This document shows, piece after piece, positions 33,869-43,588 of a stretch of DNA of 64,000 nucleotides. Location of the stretch: assembly GCA_907164885.2 (NCBI GenBank), contig OU015493.1:220368781-220432780 (forward strand), read 5' to 3'. This stretch comes from Dolomedes plantarius (taxonomy: Eukaryota > Arthropoda > Arachnida > Araneae > Dolomedidae). Each line of letters begins with the position of its first letter. Within the stretch, counting starts at the first letter, position 1. A program made the position numbers and the translations under genes. The notes below the pieces were generated by a model. It ran no database searches, was not told the origin of the DNA, and worked only from the letters and a program-made list of their open reading frames with translations.

Positions 33869-34882
33869 GGAACAGCTTTCTCAGACGCACCGCCCTTGGC
33901 GACAAATTGGAACAAAACATTTTTGACGCCAACTTGATGAAAAGTTGGCGTCAAAAGTTTTTGGCGCCAACCTGACAAAAAATTGGCCTAATAAACTATC
34001 CAGTACCTATATAAATAAATACCCAATAAGGGAGGGCGGATTGGGGCCTCAGACTTTGTGAAGAAAAGTCATAAAAAAATAAGCTCCTGATGTACGCATA
34101 TTTCTTATAGAATCTGCCGGAAAATTGTTACACTTTTCCGGCATTAGTTTCTATATATATTTTTGCATGTTTCTCTGTCTCTATCCCTCTATCTATCTAT
34201 CTATCCATATATATACATATATATACATATGCATATACAATTGTCAATTTGCTACACGAAAACCAAGACCCAAACCCTAAGCTTCTCTGCGCACCACACT
34301 CCTTCCCATCGATCTTATTTCTGCACACCCAAACATACCCATCAGAAACATTATTCTTTTTTCTTAATTTCATTTTTAAATCACATTTCACGCAAAATAT
34401 ATCAATATTTAAAAACTTCAAATCCCACAAGAATTCGAAAAATATCATTCGATCAGAATGAATAAACCCATGTACAAGTGACACATTTACCACCCCTTCC
34501 GTATATCTATCACAAGAATAACGCCCTCTAACATTACCCAAAACCTTCGCCTGGTATTTACTAACAACATCCTTCACACTCAAAATGGCCGCCATCATAA
34601 ATCTCGTAACAATTCACAGTCAAAAAACTTTCAAACTAATTCAAGCAACAACAAAAAACGATTAAATACCCATAATTGGTCAAAATAAATCACGTGATAC
34701 ATCCGTCACGAAATAATCACATGATAAAAACGTCACGAATTTACAGGAGCCAGAACGTTGGCGCCTTAACTGCCTCAACTTGGCAACCAAAAAATTTTGC
34801 CAAAATCGAACGGTTACCCCGCCATACACAAAATCGCCAAACTTGGCAGGGCGAAAGCTGTACAGTCTGCGAAAGCTGTACC
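33869..34882 (-). mobile_element. Merlin-type DNA transposon, internally deleted
   Basis: Inverted repeats: left GGAACAGCTTTCTCAGACG, right (inverted) GGTACAGCTTTCGCAGACT. An 8-bp target duplication is still visible, AATTATTT (33861-33868) against AATTAGTT (34883-34890). GG ends and an 8-bp duplication suit Merlin, and so does the encoded zinc ribbon. At 1014 bp it is too short for a full transposase plus repeats. Confidence 0.72.
34197..34598 (-). pseudogene. Merlin (ISXO2-like) transposase, N-terminal zinc-ribbon part only
   Basis: Residues from about 70 onward read FCVKCDLKMKLRKKN, then DGYVWVCRNKIDGKECG, RSLGFGSWF and SKLTI. This is the pattern of the zinc ribbon that precedes the ISXO2-like catalytic domain in Merlin transposases (Cys pairs, DGYxWxCR, GSWF). 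The frame then runs into low-complexity TA sequence and stops, and no DDE core follows. It would be unable to catalyse transposition. The start at 34596-34598 is the first Met and may not be the native start. Confidence 0.65.
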
Positions 34883-35163
34883 AATTAGTTCTGGTACTTT
34901 AAAATTATTTCTCGATTTCAGTTATTAAATGACTCGTTCTCAACTAATAATTTTTCCTTTCGGCAACATGGCCGAAGAAAAATATTAAATCTCATGGGGG
35001 AAAAAGTGCTTAAAAAATAGGAAGACAGGGAAGAGTTCCGTATCCTGTGCCGCTTGGCGCTATTTGGCTCGGTTACTGATTTTTTTCGCGTTTGGCGAAA
35101 AACTCAGAATAATGCAACCTACCTAAGTGACGCCATTTTTTCGGCGGCACTTAGGCTTACGGT

Positions 35164-35349
35164 CAGAGCATGACTAAGGCAGGGGCATACGGGGCAGTTG
35201 CGCCGGGCCCCTACATCAGAGGGGGACCGCAAATCGAATAGAAAGTTTAGTATTAAGTATTAAGTTCTTCATTACTGAAGTACTGAAGCAGAGGGGGGCC
35301 CCCAAAGAAGTTTTTGCCCCGGGCCCCAATTAGGCTAAGTCGGGCCCTG
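35164..35349. mobile_element. hAT-type MITE with 8-bp target duplication
   Basis: 186 bp. The ends are CAGAGCATGACTAAGGC and, inverted, CAGGGCCCGACTTAGCC. CTTACGGT is duplicated exactly at 35156-35163 and 35350-35357. CAG-G ends plus an 8-bp duplication indicate hAT. GC-rich interior, no coding. Confidence 0.82.
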
Positions 35350-36141
35350 CTTACGGTATCCGACTATCTACGGAACACTTTAAAAAATACTTCCGTCAAT
35401 TTCTGTCTTATTTTTCGAAGGGGTATAAACACAAAAACACTAAAATGATGAAAAAATAGACCATGACTGTGCAACTTTTAACAAAATTTATGAATTTGTG
35501 TCGAAATTCATCAAATTTTTACAAAACGGCTCTACCTCTGAAAGAAAATTATGCATATAACAATTTCTTTTTGTAATATGTACATAAGTACCTCCTGAGT
35601 GTAAGGAACTAAAAGCTAATCGATATCGCGAAACCTAAAAAAATTACAGATCATTATATGCAATTACATGTAAAATTTTAGTAATTTTTTATGAGATTTT
35701 CTATAAATGCAGCTATAAATCAACAAATAAAATACATAGAACTAAATCTGTAGTTCATTGAATTCTAAATATTAACAAAAACTGACGTGAAAAATTTCAT
35801 AGACATAACACAACATTTATTTGCATTTTTTATGAAAAATGAGTTCTTCAGAAAACATAATTAAATTTTTCAACTTGTATTGAAATTATAGCTACTGCTG
35901 ACCTTTAAATCGCTATCATTTCATTTCTAATGATCATTCAGAAAAAAATAAAAGCAGATTTAGAAACACAAATTTACAATCTTTAAGAAAATTAATAAAA
36001 TCACTTTCGAATGTTCGTTAAAATCGACGTTTTAAAGGTAGTCGGATACCTAAAAACGGTACTTTTCCGTTATAAGCACTACATTCGTTTTGACGCCAAT
36101 TTGGCGCATTTTTAAAAATCACCGCAGCGAGAGAAGAGTAA

Positions 36142-36432
36142 GGGCCTGTTCACATAGGAGTCCGTTGCGTTGCGTTAAGGAAAAGATGACGTTGAGACGA
36201 AAATAAACCAATCATAGGCGTTAAAAATTTCATTGCTAATCGTTTGGAGGCATACAATTGGTTTATTTTCTTCTCAACGTTAAGGAAAAGATGACGTTGA
36301 GACGAAAATAAACCAATCATAGGCGTTAAAAATTTCATTGCTAATCGTTTGGAGGCATACGATTGGTTTATTTTCTTCTCAACGTCATCTTTTCCTTAAC
36401 GCACCGCTACGGACTCCTATGTGAACAGGCCC
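36142..36432. mobile_element. foldback MITE of Harbinger type
   Basis: 291 bp with perfect ends GGGCCTGTTCACATAGGAG (and further to CCGT). TAA at 36139-36141 and 36433-36435. The arms are almost fully complementary, and a 105-bp piece is tandemly repeated (starts at 36174 and 36279). GGGCCTG ends and the TAA duplication match the large Harbinger element in this window. Confidence 0.8.
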
Positions 36433-36641
36433 TAACGCGATATAATGACACTAATGATTGGTAAATTACAATATTAAAATATGCAAATCTCGAGATTCAA
36501 GGATCACGAGACGATATAAGATATATTATTTTCGTGGTAATGGAGATAACGAAACTCCATGGAATGCCGTAATTTAATACACTTACTTTAAATTGCAATG
36601 AATTTAGAGTCCATCAGAAAATCGGACCGTATTTTTACGTA

Positions 36642-36703
36642 ATGGATTTTAAAATATGGAATTTGCCTAAAGATGAGCAGGCAGCTATTACATTACTTCA
36701 AGA
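36642..36703 (+). pseudogene. fragment like a Merlin-family transposase N-terminus
   Basis: ATG at 36642 gives MDFKIWNLPKDEQAAITLLQ, which resembles the short N-terminal segment before the zinc-binding part in some Merlin-like proteins. The match ends exactly where Helitron unit E begins. Short, so tentative. Confidence 0.35.
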
Positions 36704-37894
36704 ATGGCAACCCGATGTGTTGCTTTTTCGATTTAAAATGAAATGGTTTTATTTCTTAAATATTAAAAACTGTTTAATGACTTTTAAAAATATATTAGAA
36801 TTTTTAAAGAACGAAATAATTATTTAAAAGTCTCTATTTCAAATTTTGGTTTTTGGCTTTTGAATTAATTCTTTCAAATTTCCGTTCTCAAATTTTGCTT
36901 TTTAAACAAAAAAGTTCATTCAATTAGAAAAAATTCTAAAGGTTTTAACGTCTCCTTTCCTGAAACTAAAATTATTTCTCGTGCTTTAAAATTATTTCTG
37001 GATTTCAGTTATTAAATGACTCGTTCTCAACTAATACTTTTTCATTTTGCCAACATGGCGAATGTAAATAGAAATTCTCATGGGCGAAAAAGTGCTTTAA
37101 AAAATTAGAAAGACAGTTCTGAGGAATTCAAAATTGGTGGCGGAAGAATCCTCATCAGTTGCTCATTAATTAGAAACAAATTTCACGAACTTGCTGGAAT
37201 TATTAGTGAGTAAAATAATAAGTCGAAAAATTACGAACTCCCCATTCAGTTACATTAAAATACTATGGCGATGAGCGAAGGGAAATTTCAAAAGTGAGTT
37301 TTGTAAGTACCCATTTTTAGAATGATAACATTTTTTCTATTAAATGTATTTGGTATATTTTTGAAGCTGAACATCTAGGCAATGCTGATAAATTATAAAA
37401 TTGACATTAATAGGTGCAGAAAACCGAAATATTTGTCCATCAAAATTGTCGATTTCGTGAAATTCGGAAAACTGCTTTGGGGAAAAAGCTTCGTTTGCAG
37501 TGAAAAACATTTTTAACTTTTTGAAAATGTGCATATGCTTAAAGATGAAGAGTTGTAGAACACATGGAAATAAAAAATTTGTCGACTGGTGGGCGGAAAA
37601 GTTTAATTTTGCATGCATGAAAATGGTGGAAATTTGCGAAACGGAAAGGAGCTGGCCCACCCGGAATGACATGTTTCTCTTACCCGCTTCTTTTGAGTTC
37701 GGCGGTTTTAATGGAATAATTTAAAAAGTTTAAAGTTTTGAAAGTTGAGTATGGTACCAGTGCACGCGTCTCGTCCGACCGCGTCCATCGGTACCAGTCG
37801 CGATATCCTGCTATGCTCGGTTCGCGAGATTAGCCCGTCCCCGTTTTCTGCTAACAAACTAACATTTGTTTACCTTCAGCTGTTATTATATAGA
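36690..37894 (-). mobile_element. Helitron unit E, 3' tip degraded
   Basis: Lacks the CTAGCTGAG tip but keeps the hairpin (GGCAACCCGATGTGTTGC on the plus strand). The 5' end is complete at 37894, directly against unit F. Confidence 0.75.
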
Positions 37895-39698
37895 CTAGCT
37901 GAGTGGCAACCCGATGTGTTGCATTTTCGATTTAAAATGAAATGGTTTTATTTCTTAAAGATTGATAACTGTTTAATCACTTTTAAAAATACATTAGGAT
38001 TTTTAAAAAGCGAAATGATGATTTAAATTTGCCTTTTTCAAATTTTGGTTTTTGGCTTTTGAAATAATTCTTTCAAATTTCCATTTTCAAATTTTGCTTT
38101 TTAAACAAAAAATGAAGCTCATTCAATAGGGCAATGTCTCGCAGCATGTCACATCTCAACTCTTGCAGATTTTACTTATTGTTTGGCGAGGAGTGGCAAA
38201 AAATTGCATAATTTAACATGGCGTTCAATGAACATTCTTATAGCTTGTTGAATAAAATGCTCTCAGATTACGCAAAGTCTTTAGATACGGTATCTAAACA
38301 AAGGTATATCACTAAATTAAACATTCAGGTACATCCCTGAAAGGTTTATTCAGTATGTGACCCGTATTTATTGACAGATAGGAAGGACAGGATATTGACA
38401 GATAGATTTATAGGAACACTGGAGTTACGATACAAGACGCTGGCGTGAAATAACTTATCCTGATATCTATACATCTCAACATAATAATAATCATTCTCAT
38501 TATATTCTCTTAAACCTTGCGAAATATTAAAAAAAAGTGTTAAAATACCTGTTACATGCAACTAATATGAGGAATTTTATAAATAAACTTAAATTATTTA
38601 ACTCAAAATGAAGGTATTGCCCCAAAACACATGCAAACGCATAGGAACTGCTTCTGTTTTCTGCCACCCGATAATGACGTCATCTATAGCAGAAGAAAAC
38701 TGACGTAGGCAGTGATGTTGCGACGTTTTGCCTTATTAGAAAAAAATTCTACAGGTTTTAACTTCTCCTTTCCTGAAACTAAAATTATTTCTGGTACTTT
38801 AAAATTATTTCTGGATTTCAATTATTAAATAAATGACTCGTTCTCAACTATTTTGGCATTTGGTTATTTTCCTTTTGGCAACATGGCGGAATGTAAACAT
38901 TACATCTCATGGGACAAAAATTGCTTTAAAAAAATAGAAAGACAGTTCTGATGAATTCAAAATTTGTGGCGGAAGAATCCTCATCACTTCCTCATTAATT
39001 AGAAACAAATTTCACGAATTTGCTGGAATTATTAGTGAATAAAATAATAAGTCGAAAAATTACGAACTCGGCATTCAAGTTACATTAGTTCAAAAGTGAG
39101 TTTTGTAAATACGCTTTTTTCGAATGATAACATTTTTTCTATTAAATGTATTTTGGTATATTTTGGAAGCTGAACATCTATAAAATACCGATAAATCGTA
39201 AAATTGACATTAATAGGTGCAGAAAACCGAAATATTTGTCCATCAAAATTGTCGATTTCGTGAAATTCGGAAAACTGCTTTGGGGAAAAAGCTTCGTTTG
39301 CAGTGAAAAACATTTCTAACTTTTTGAAAATGTGCATATGCTTAAAGATGAAGAGTTGTAGAACACATGGAAATAAAAAAAATTGTCGACTGGTGGGCGG
39401 AAAAGTTTAATTTTGCATGCATGAAAATAGTGGAAATTTGCGAAACGGAAAGGAGCTGGCCCACCCGGAATGACATGTTTCTATTACCCACTTCTTTTGA
39501 GTTCGGCGGTTTTAATTGAATAATTTAAAAAGTTTAAAGTTTTGAAAGTTGAGGATGGTATCAGTGCACGCGTCTCGTCCGACCGCGTCAATCGGTACCA
39601 GTCGCGATATCCTGCTATGCTCGGTTCGCGAGATTAGCCCGTCCCCGTTTTCTGCTAACAAACTAACATTTGTTTACCTTCAGCTGTTATTATATAGA
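37895..39698 (-). mobile_element. Helitron unit F
   Basis: CTAG at 37895-37898 and a complete 5' end at 39698 followed by T (39699). A 607-bp element (38128-38734) interrupts it. Confidence 0.8.
38128..38734. mobile_element. non-autonomous TIR element inside Helitron unit F
   Basis: Interrupts the unit between ATTCAAT and TTAGAAAA. The ends GGGCAATGTCTCGCAGCAT and, inverted, AGGCAAAACGTCGCAACAT are imperfect inverted repeats. The target duplication is 2-3 bp at most and ambiguous, so the superfamily is not assigned. No coding frame. Confidence 0.5.
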
Positions 39699-40081
39699 TA
39701 GATTGAGTACAGGCAGGCGGGTTGTGGAAAATGCTTTTGGCATATTAGCAGCCAGATTCAGAATTTTCAGGCGACCACTGAATTATAGTGATTCTACTGT
39801 AAAAAGCATGGTGCCTGCTACTTGCGTTCTCCACAACCTGCTCATAGAAAGGTCAGAAGCCTACTGTCCGATTGATTATGTGGGTTATGAAGACAGCAAA
39901 CACATGCTGCATGGGTTTATGGCGAAAAGATGGTGATACCTTAGCTCTTAAAAAACTGAGCAGCAACATGTATCAAAGAGAAGCTAAACAGCTACGGGAT
40001 GACTATACAAATTATTTGTGCAATGAAGGCTCAGTCCCATGGCGAAACAAAGCAATTCAGACACCAAATTGTTCAAAATAA
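39699..40081 (+). pseudogene. Harbinger transposase, C-terminal part (right of the Helitron array)
   Basis: The first codons continue the frame left at 29910: the split codon TA/T gives Tyr, followed by RLSTGRRVVENAFGILAARF, a hallmark of PIF/Harbinger transposases holding the final catalytic Glu. The frame runs to a stop near 39936; one extra A near 39926 shifts it, and the corrected frame (39872-40081) ends RDDYTNYLCNEGSVPW before a TAA at 40079-40081. This is a normal C-terminus for the family. Confidence 0.88.
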
Positions 40082-40229
40082 CTAGTTGTTTTTTTAATTA
40101 TACCTTTTTTTATTTTACTAATTTTTATTCACAATTTCATTTCAAAGAATTAAATTCAAAACTTATAGGTATATAAAATTATTTTTACTATCATCATCAT
40201 TTTCAATTTCTTTTATTTACATCAAATTT

Positions 40230-42629
40230 TCAATTTGATGTATAGCATCTCTCCGATGCTTTTTTTTTTAAATCTTTGAGTCTACAACACAGATACTGGC
40301 AAAATTTTGTCACTGTATCATCTTGACTATCATTTTTTGGGGAAAAATATTCAGATATACGTTTTGTCGTTTCTTGAATATTACACATCAAGGGATCAAG
40401 TTCTGTGTCCGTTTTCCTTTTTCTAATACCTTTACTGGATCTAAAAATCAAAAACATTTTTATTAGTAAAAGTTCTATACTATAAAAAATAACTTTTAAC
40501 TACTTTAAAAGAAAACAATCGTTAAATAAATTATATATATAAATATAAATCAAAAATGTTAATTATTTTAAAGTACTTAATGAGTTGTTTCTTTGCCTAT
40601 AATAATAAGTTATAATTCATTAATTGGTGTTTGACATTTCTCGACTGAAGTTTATTCTTTCATTTATTTCTTACATAATTTAAATATATTACTTTTCTAA
40701 TGATAGACACCCTGTATATAAATTCGAATGTATCACTGCTAAACAAATTTGCAATTTATCATTTCTTAATTGTGAATAAAGAAATGAACTAATTAAATGC
40801 ACATTCTTATTTTTTTTTGTTTGTTCACTTTTTTGTGAACTGTGAATAAGTCTGCGTCCCACTTCACTTTAGAAGTTACTTATAACTAACACGCCATTAG
40901 ATTATACTTTTAAATACATCATTGTGAGTTCAGCAAAATACATTTTTGCTTTTTCATTTAAATGGGGGGGGGGAGAGACAACACTGTAATAGCTGTTGAA
41001 AATAGATAAAAGGTCTTTATTTACATAACTTGATGGACTGTTTTGTTTGATGATGGAGTTTTGCATTCTAGCATTAAGAGCACTTTATCAACATTAAAAT
41101 AAGCGGCGTCCAATGTATCCTCAGTTTCAGCTGAAGATTCGGCGTTTTCATTATCATCCCTAAAAATTAACATTGTTTTTGCATAAAATTCTGAAATACA
41201 TTGTGATTTATTCATTTCAATTTACAACGACATTTCTAAATAAAAGGGAAGGAAAATCGCTAGGTAAAGAATTTAAGATTCTTCTGTGCATGGTGAATTT
41301 TTCAAACGAAATCCTCAGATGTAATATAAGATAGATCCAAATACACTTCAAAAACATTTTTTATGTCAATTTATGCTTGATTTACTATTGAATATTTAAT
41401 TATTTCCCAGTCTATTAATAAATAATTTTTTAAACTTGATTTTTACATAAGAATATAAAAAATAACTTAATATAGCACTTACATGATTTGAGGATCATCA
41501 AATACTGGCTGCGAGGCAGTCAGCTGAGGAGTTTACCCAATGCTGCTAATTGAGCTAAAAATATGTTAAAAAATAATAAACATATTATTCATATAAACGA
41601 ATACTTTTAGGTTCTGAAAAATTTTATAACATAATACACACTTATAAGATAGTGTATACGCAGATGACAATGAGATTTGTTTAAATGCATTAAAACTTTT
41701 AATTCTGATTCCTTTAAATTAAAAATAAACTTTCTAGTATACTATAAAAATAAAGCCAACTCTACAGTTATTTCAGTTCTTTCTTCAGGAGCGAAAATTA
41801 CTTGTGGCTATTTCTTACTAAAAGATCAGAGATAAACATTTCAAGAAAATCTATGGGTTTTAATTTACTATTCATTAACATAAAGTTTGAAAAAAAACAA
41901 AAAAATATAACAACTGAACATTATTGATGCACGTTTGCATAGTACAAATCCTTTAACTTTTATCACTATAAATTTAAATAAAAGTAGATTAAAATATGAT
42001 GAAATTTGACGAGGAAAAAAAATAATTTTTACAGCACATAGGAAATAAAAGTAATCACACACAACTATGTATACCAAATTTTTAACTTTTATCACACACA
42101 ACTATGTTTACCAAGTTTTTCATTTTTATGATACAAAAATTCTTGGTGTTAAAAATTAAGGTTACTTTTAAGAAAATCTTTAATTACTCATATACCTTAT
42201 CATCTTCCAGCTATTAACTGTTATTAACAATTCTGAGAAATTCATGTAAACAAACATACCTTGAATTTTCACTGCATTTGCTTAGCAGCGAGTCCAAAAT
42301 GAGAAACAATCCCCACTTCGAAATGTAAACTGGAACTTCCACTGTACCTTCTTAACTCTCGATCGTCCACTTTTTTTCTGCATCAGACGCTGTAAAATTA
42401 AATTTTCATGTTGATATGCTTCAGTTTGAACATGACTGAGAGTGGTACGAAAATATTTAAAAATAATAAATCTGTTGAACTTACCGCTAATTTCGAATTT
42501 CTTCGAAATCATCTCCCACACTGCTCGTTTCATCTGTATGTTATTGTAATCTTTGGAAGCTTTGTCGTATAGAAATTTGTATAATCCAATTTCATATACG
42601 AATGCTTCCATATCAAAGCGCGACGCCAT
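40230..42629 (-). pseudogene. MADF-type accessory gene of the Harbinger element, intron-containing, damaged
   Basis: Convergent with the transposase. Exon 1 (42485-42629, ATG at 42627-42629) encodes the MADF/Myb-like start (FVYEIGLYKFLYDKASKDYN, RAVWEMISKKF) and ends at a donor GTAAGT. Exon 2 (about 42265-42392) follows an acceptor TTTTACAG, with EKKW and SKWGLFLILDSLL, and contains one stop or frameshift. Further exon-like pieces: about 41500-41552 (QPVFDDPQIM, also with a stop), 41030-41162 (acidic) and 40230-40441 (acceptor TTTTAG; a BESS-like tail QDDTVTKFCQYLCCRLKDLK). In PIF/Harbinger elements the second protein binds DNA and helps the transposase into the nucleus; that role is inferred here. 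Exon limits are read from splice consensus only. Confidence 0.68.
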
Positions 42630-42639
42630 TGCTATTTTG

Positions 42640-42838
42640 TGTTTCGTGGATCAAGAAGCATTCTTATTGGCTGTCATACACGCGGAATCCGTTGACAGAA
42701 ACGGAAAAGTTCAACATTTTCAACTCTGTTTTCCGCCGTCATTCTGCTGGGCAGAAACGGAAAAAACCGGAAGTGCGTAGATTTTCCGATTCCTTTTTCT
42801 GTTTCCGTCGCGTTTTCTGGTGAAGTGGAGTCCAGGCT
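42640..42838 (+). repeat. right terminal region and inverted repeat of the Harbinger element
   Basis: 42791-42838 is the inverse of the left end. The 100 bases before it repeat the motif CAGAAACGGAAAA, a likely subterminal transposase binding array. Confidence 0.75.
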
Positions 42839-42841
42839 TAA

Positions 42842-43113
42842 CTCTCGTTGCTGTCGGACCTGCTGTCCGCTCCTGTCTTAACCTTGTAATGTAATCCGCG
42901 CCCCGTCAGGGAAAGTCCAATGGCCGCTGCAGCCTTCGCGATGCTTCATAGTTGAATAAAAAGGTGCTTTCATGGATATCGTCTGAAAGCTGTGTTCCTC
43001 TTCTCTGGCTCCATGTTTGTTTCTATCCATGTTATGCGCAGCGATATATTGTATGATCAACACCCTCGTGCCGACTGCATCACTCCCTCGTGCCGACTGC
43101 ATCTCCCATAAGT
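42842..43113 (-). repeat. orphan segment, possibly a short LTR or leader
   Basis: On the minus strand it starts TGTAGAACTTATGGGAG and has ...TTACATTACA about 215 bases later, recalling TG...ACA LTR ends. GATGCAGTCGGCACGAGGG occurs twice in tandem. By the TAA duplication this must have been contiguous with 27099 before the Harbinger insertion, but it does not match the Gypsy-2 LTR. Identity unresolved. Confidence 0.3.
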
Positions 43114-43160
43114 TCTACACATCAATTCCCGTGTGTTATTTTATTTTCCAAATGTGATTA

Positions 43161-43163
<3 letters not shown>

Positions 43164-43225
<62 letters not shown>
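43164..43225. repeat. (CA)n(TA)n microsatellite
   Basis: Left half of the compound tract into which Gypsy-3 is inserted; (TA)n(TG)n resumes at 49198. Confidence 0.95.
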
Positions 43226-43229
<4 letters not shown>

Positions 43230-43574
43230 ATGAAATAAGATCAGATTACAGAAATATTAGAAAAAGAAATTTATTTCCGAGTGGCTAAACAGACATCTTA
43301 TCTAATGGAAAGCCAACACCCGAGTAATTCCCGGGGTTTGCGTATAGAGGTATCTGCGGTTGAAGAATTTGCTGACCAAAGATGTTTCTTGCAAGCTGCA
43401 TCAGTTGTGCAGGACGATCGCCTTATTTGGGCATAGAAAAGTGTGGCTTGCCCAGGGATTGCTGACGCTATGAAAAATATTCCTGGGTTCTTAAAAACAG
43501 AATTTGGTAATGCCATCTTAAGAATGGGAAGGAAAGAAAATTTACAGGGGTCATCTTAAATTTTATATCTTTCA
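43226..43574 (-). repeat. 3' LTR of Gypsy-3
   Basis: Identical to 48849-49197 except one base near 43266 (G here, T there). On the minus strand it begins TGAAAGATATAAAATTTAAG and ends CTTATTTCATTACA. Confidence 0.95.
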
Positions 43575-43588
43575 TATCCCCCCATTTT
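43575..43588 (-). other. polypurine tract of Gypsy-3
   Basis: The minus strand reads AAAATGGGGGGA directly before the LTR, separated by TA. Confidence 0.75.

Larger units (their letters stand above)
33587..35028 (-). mobile_element. Helitron unit D, 5' part missing
   Basis: CTAG at 33587-33590 directly after unit C. The unit is interrupted by a Merlin element (33869-34882), resumes at 34891 and stops matching at about 35028. Confidence 0.7.
35029..36641. other. foreign segment between Helitron units D and E
   Basis: No match to the Helitron units. It contains a hAT MITE (35164-35349), a Harbinger-type MITE (36142-36432) and a 15-bp inverted repeat (GGTATCCGACTATCT at 35355-35369, its inverse at 36036-36050), which may be the ends of a further non-coding element. 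Otherwise AT-rich and non-coding. Confidence 0.5.
29911..39698 (-). mobile_element. head-to-tail Helitron array inserted in the Harbinger transposase
   Basis: At least five related units, all on the minus strand. Each complete 3' end reads, on the minus strand, GCAACACATCGGGTTGC (a hairpin), CACTCAG and CTAG. Each complete 5' end reads TCTATATAATAACAGC. The outer flanks are A (29910) and T (39699), so the array sits between A and T without duplication. Units touch directly as GA followed by CTAG at 33585-33590 and 37893-37898. No Rep/helicase is encoded, so these are non-autonomous. Unit core is about 1.15-1.2 kb; the array is enlarged by later insertions. Confidence 0.82.
27103..42838 (+). 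mobile_element. PIF/Harbinger transposon with nested insertions
   Basis: Inverted repeats of about 48 bp: the left starts GGCCTGGACTCCACTTCACC and the right, inverted, AGCCTGGACTCCACTTCACC. TAA flanks both ends (27100-27102 and 42839-42841), the usual 3-bp PIF/Harbinger target duplication. It carries the two genes of the superfamily: a DDE transposase (plus strand, split) and a MADF/Myb-like gene (minus strand), convergent between 40081 and 40230. Without the Tc1 (1412 bp) and Helitron array (9788 bp) the element would be about 4.5 kb. It is inserted into or beside Gypsy-2. Confidence 0.9.

Noticed and set aside
42878..43102. 74-codon minus frame as a Gypsy-2 gag fragment
   Set aside because: No gag motif; it contains a tandem 19-base repeat and lies in LTR-like sequence.
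43298..43516. A 72-codon frame repeated exactly at 48921-49139 as a duplicated small gene
   Set aside because: Both copies lie inside the two LTRs of Gypsy-3; they are LTR sequence.
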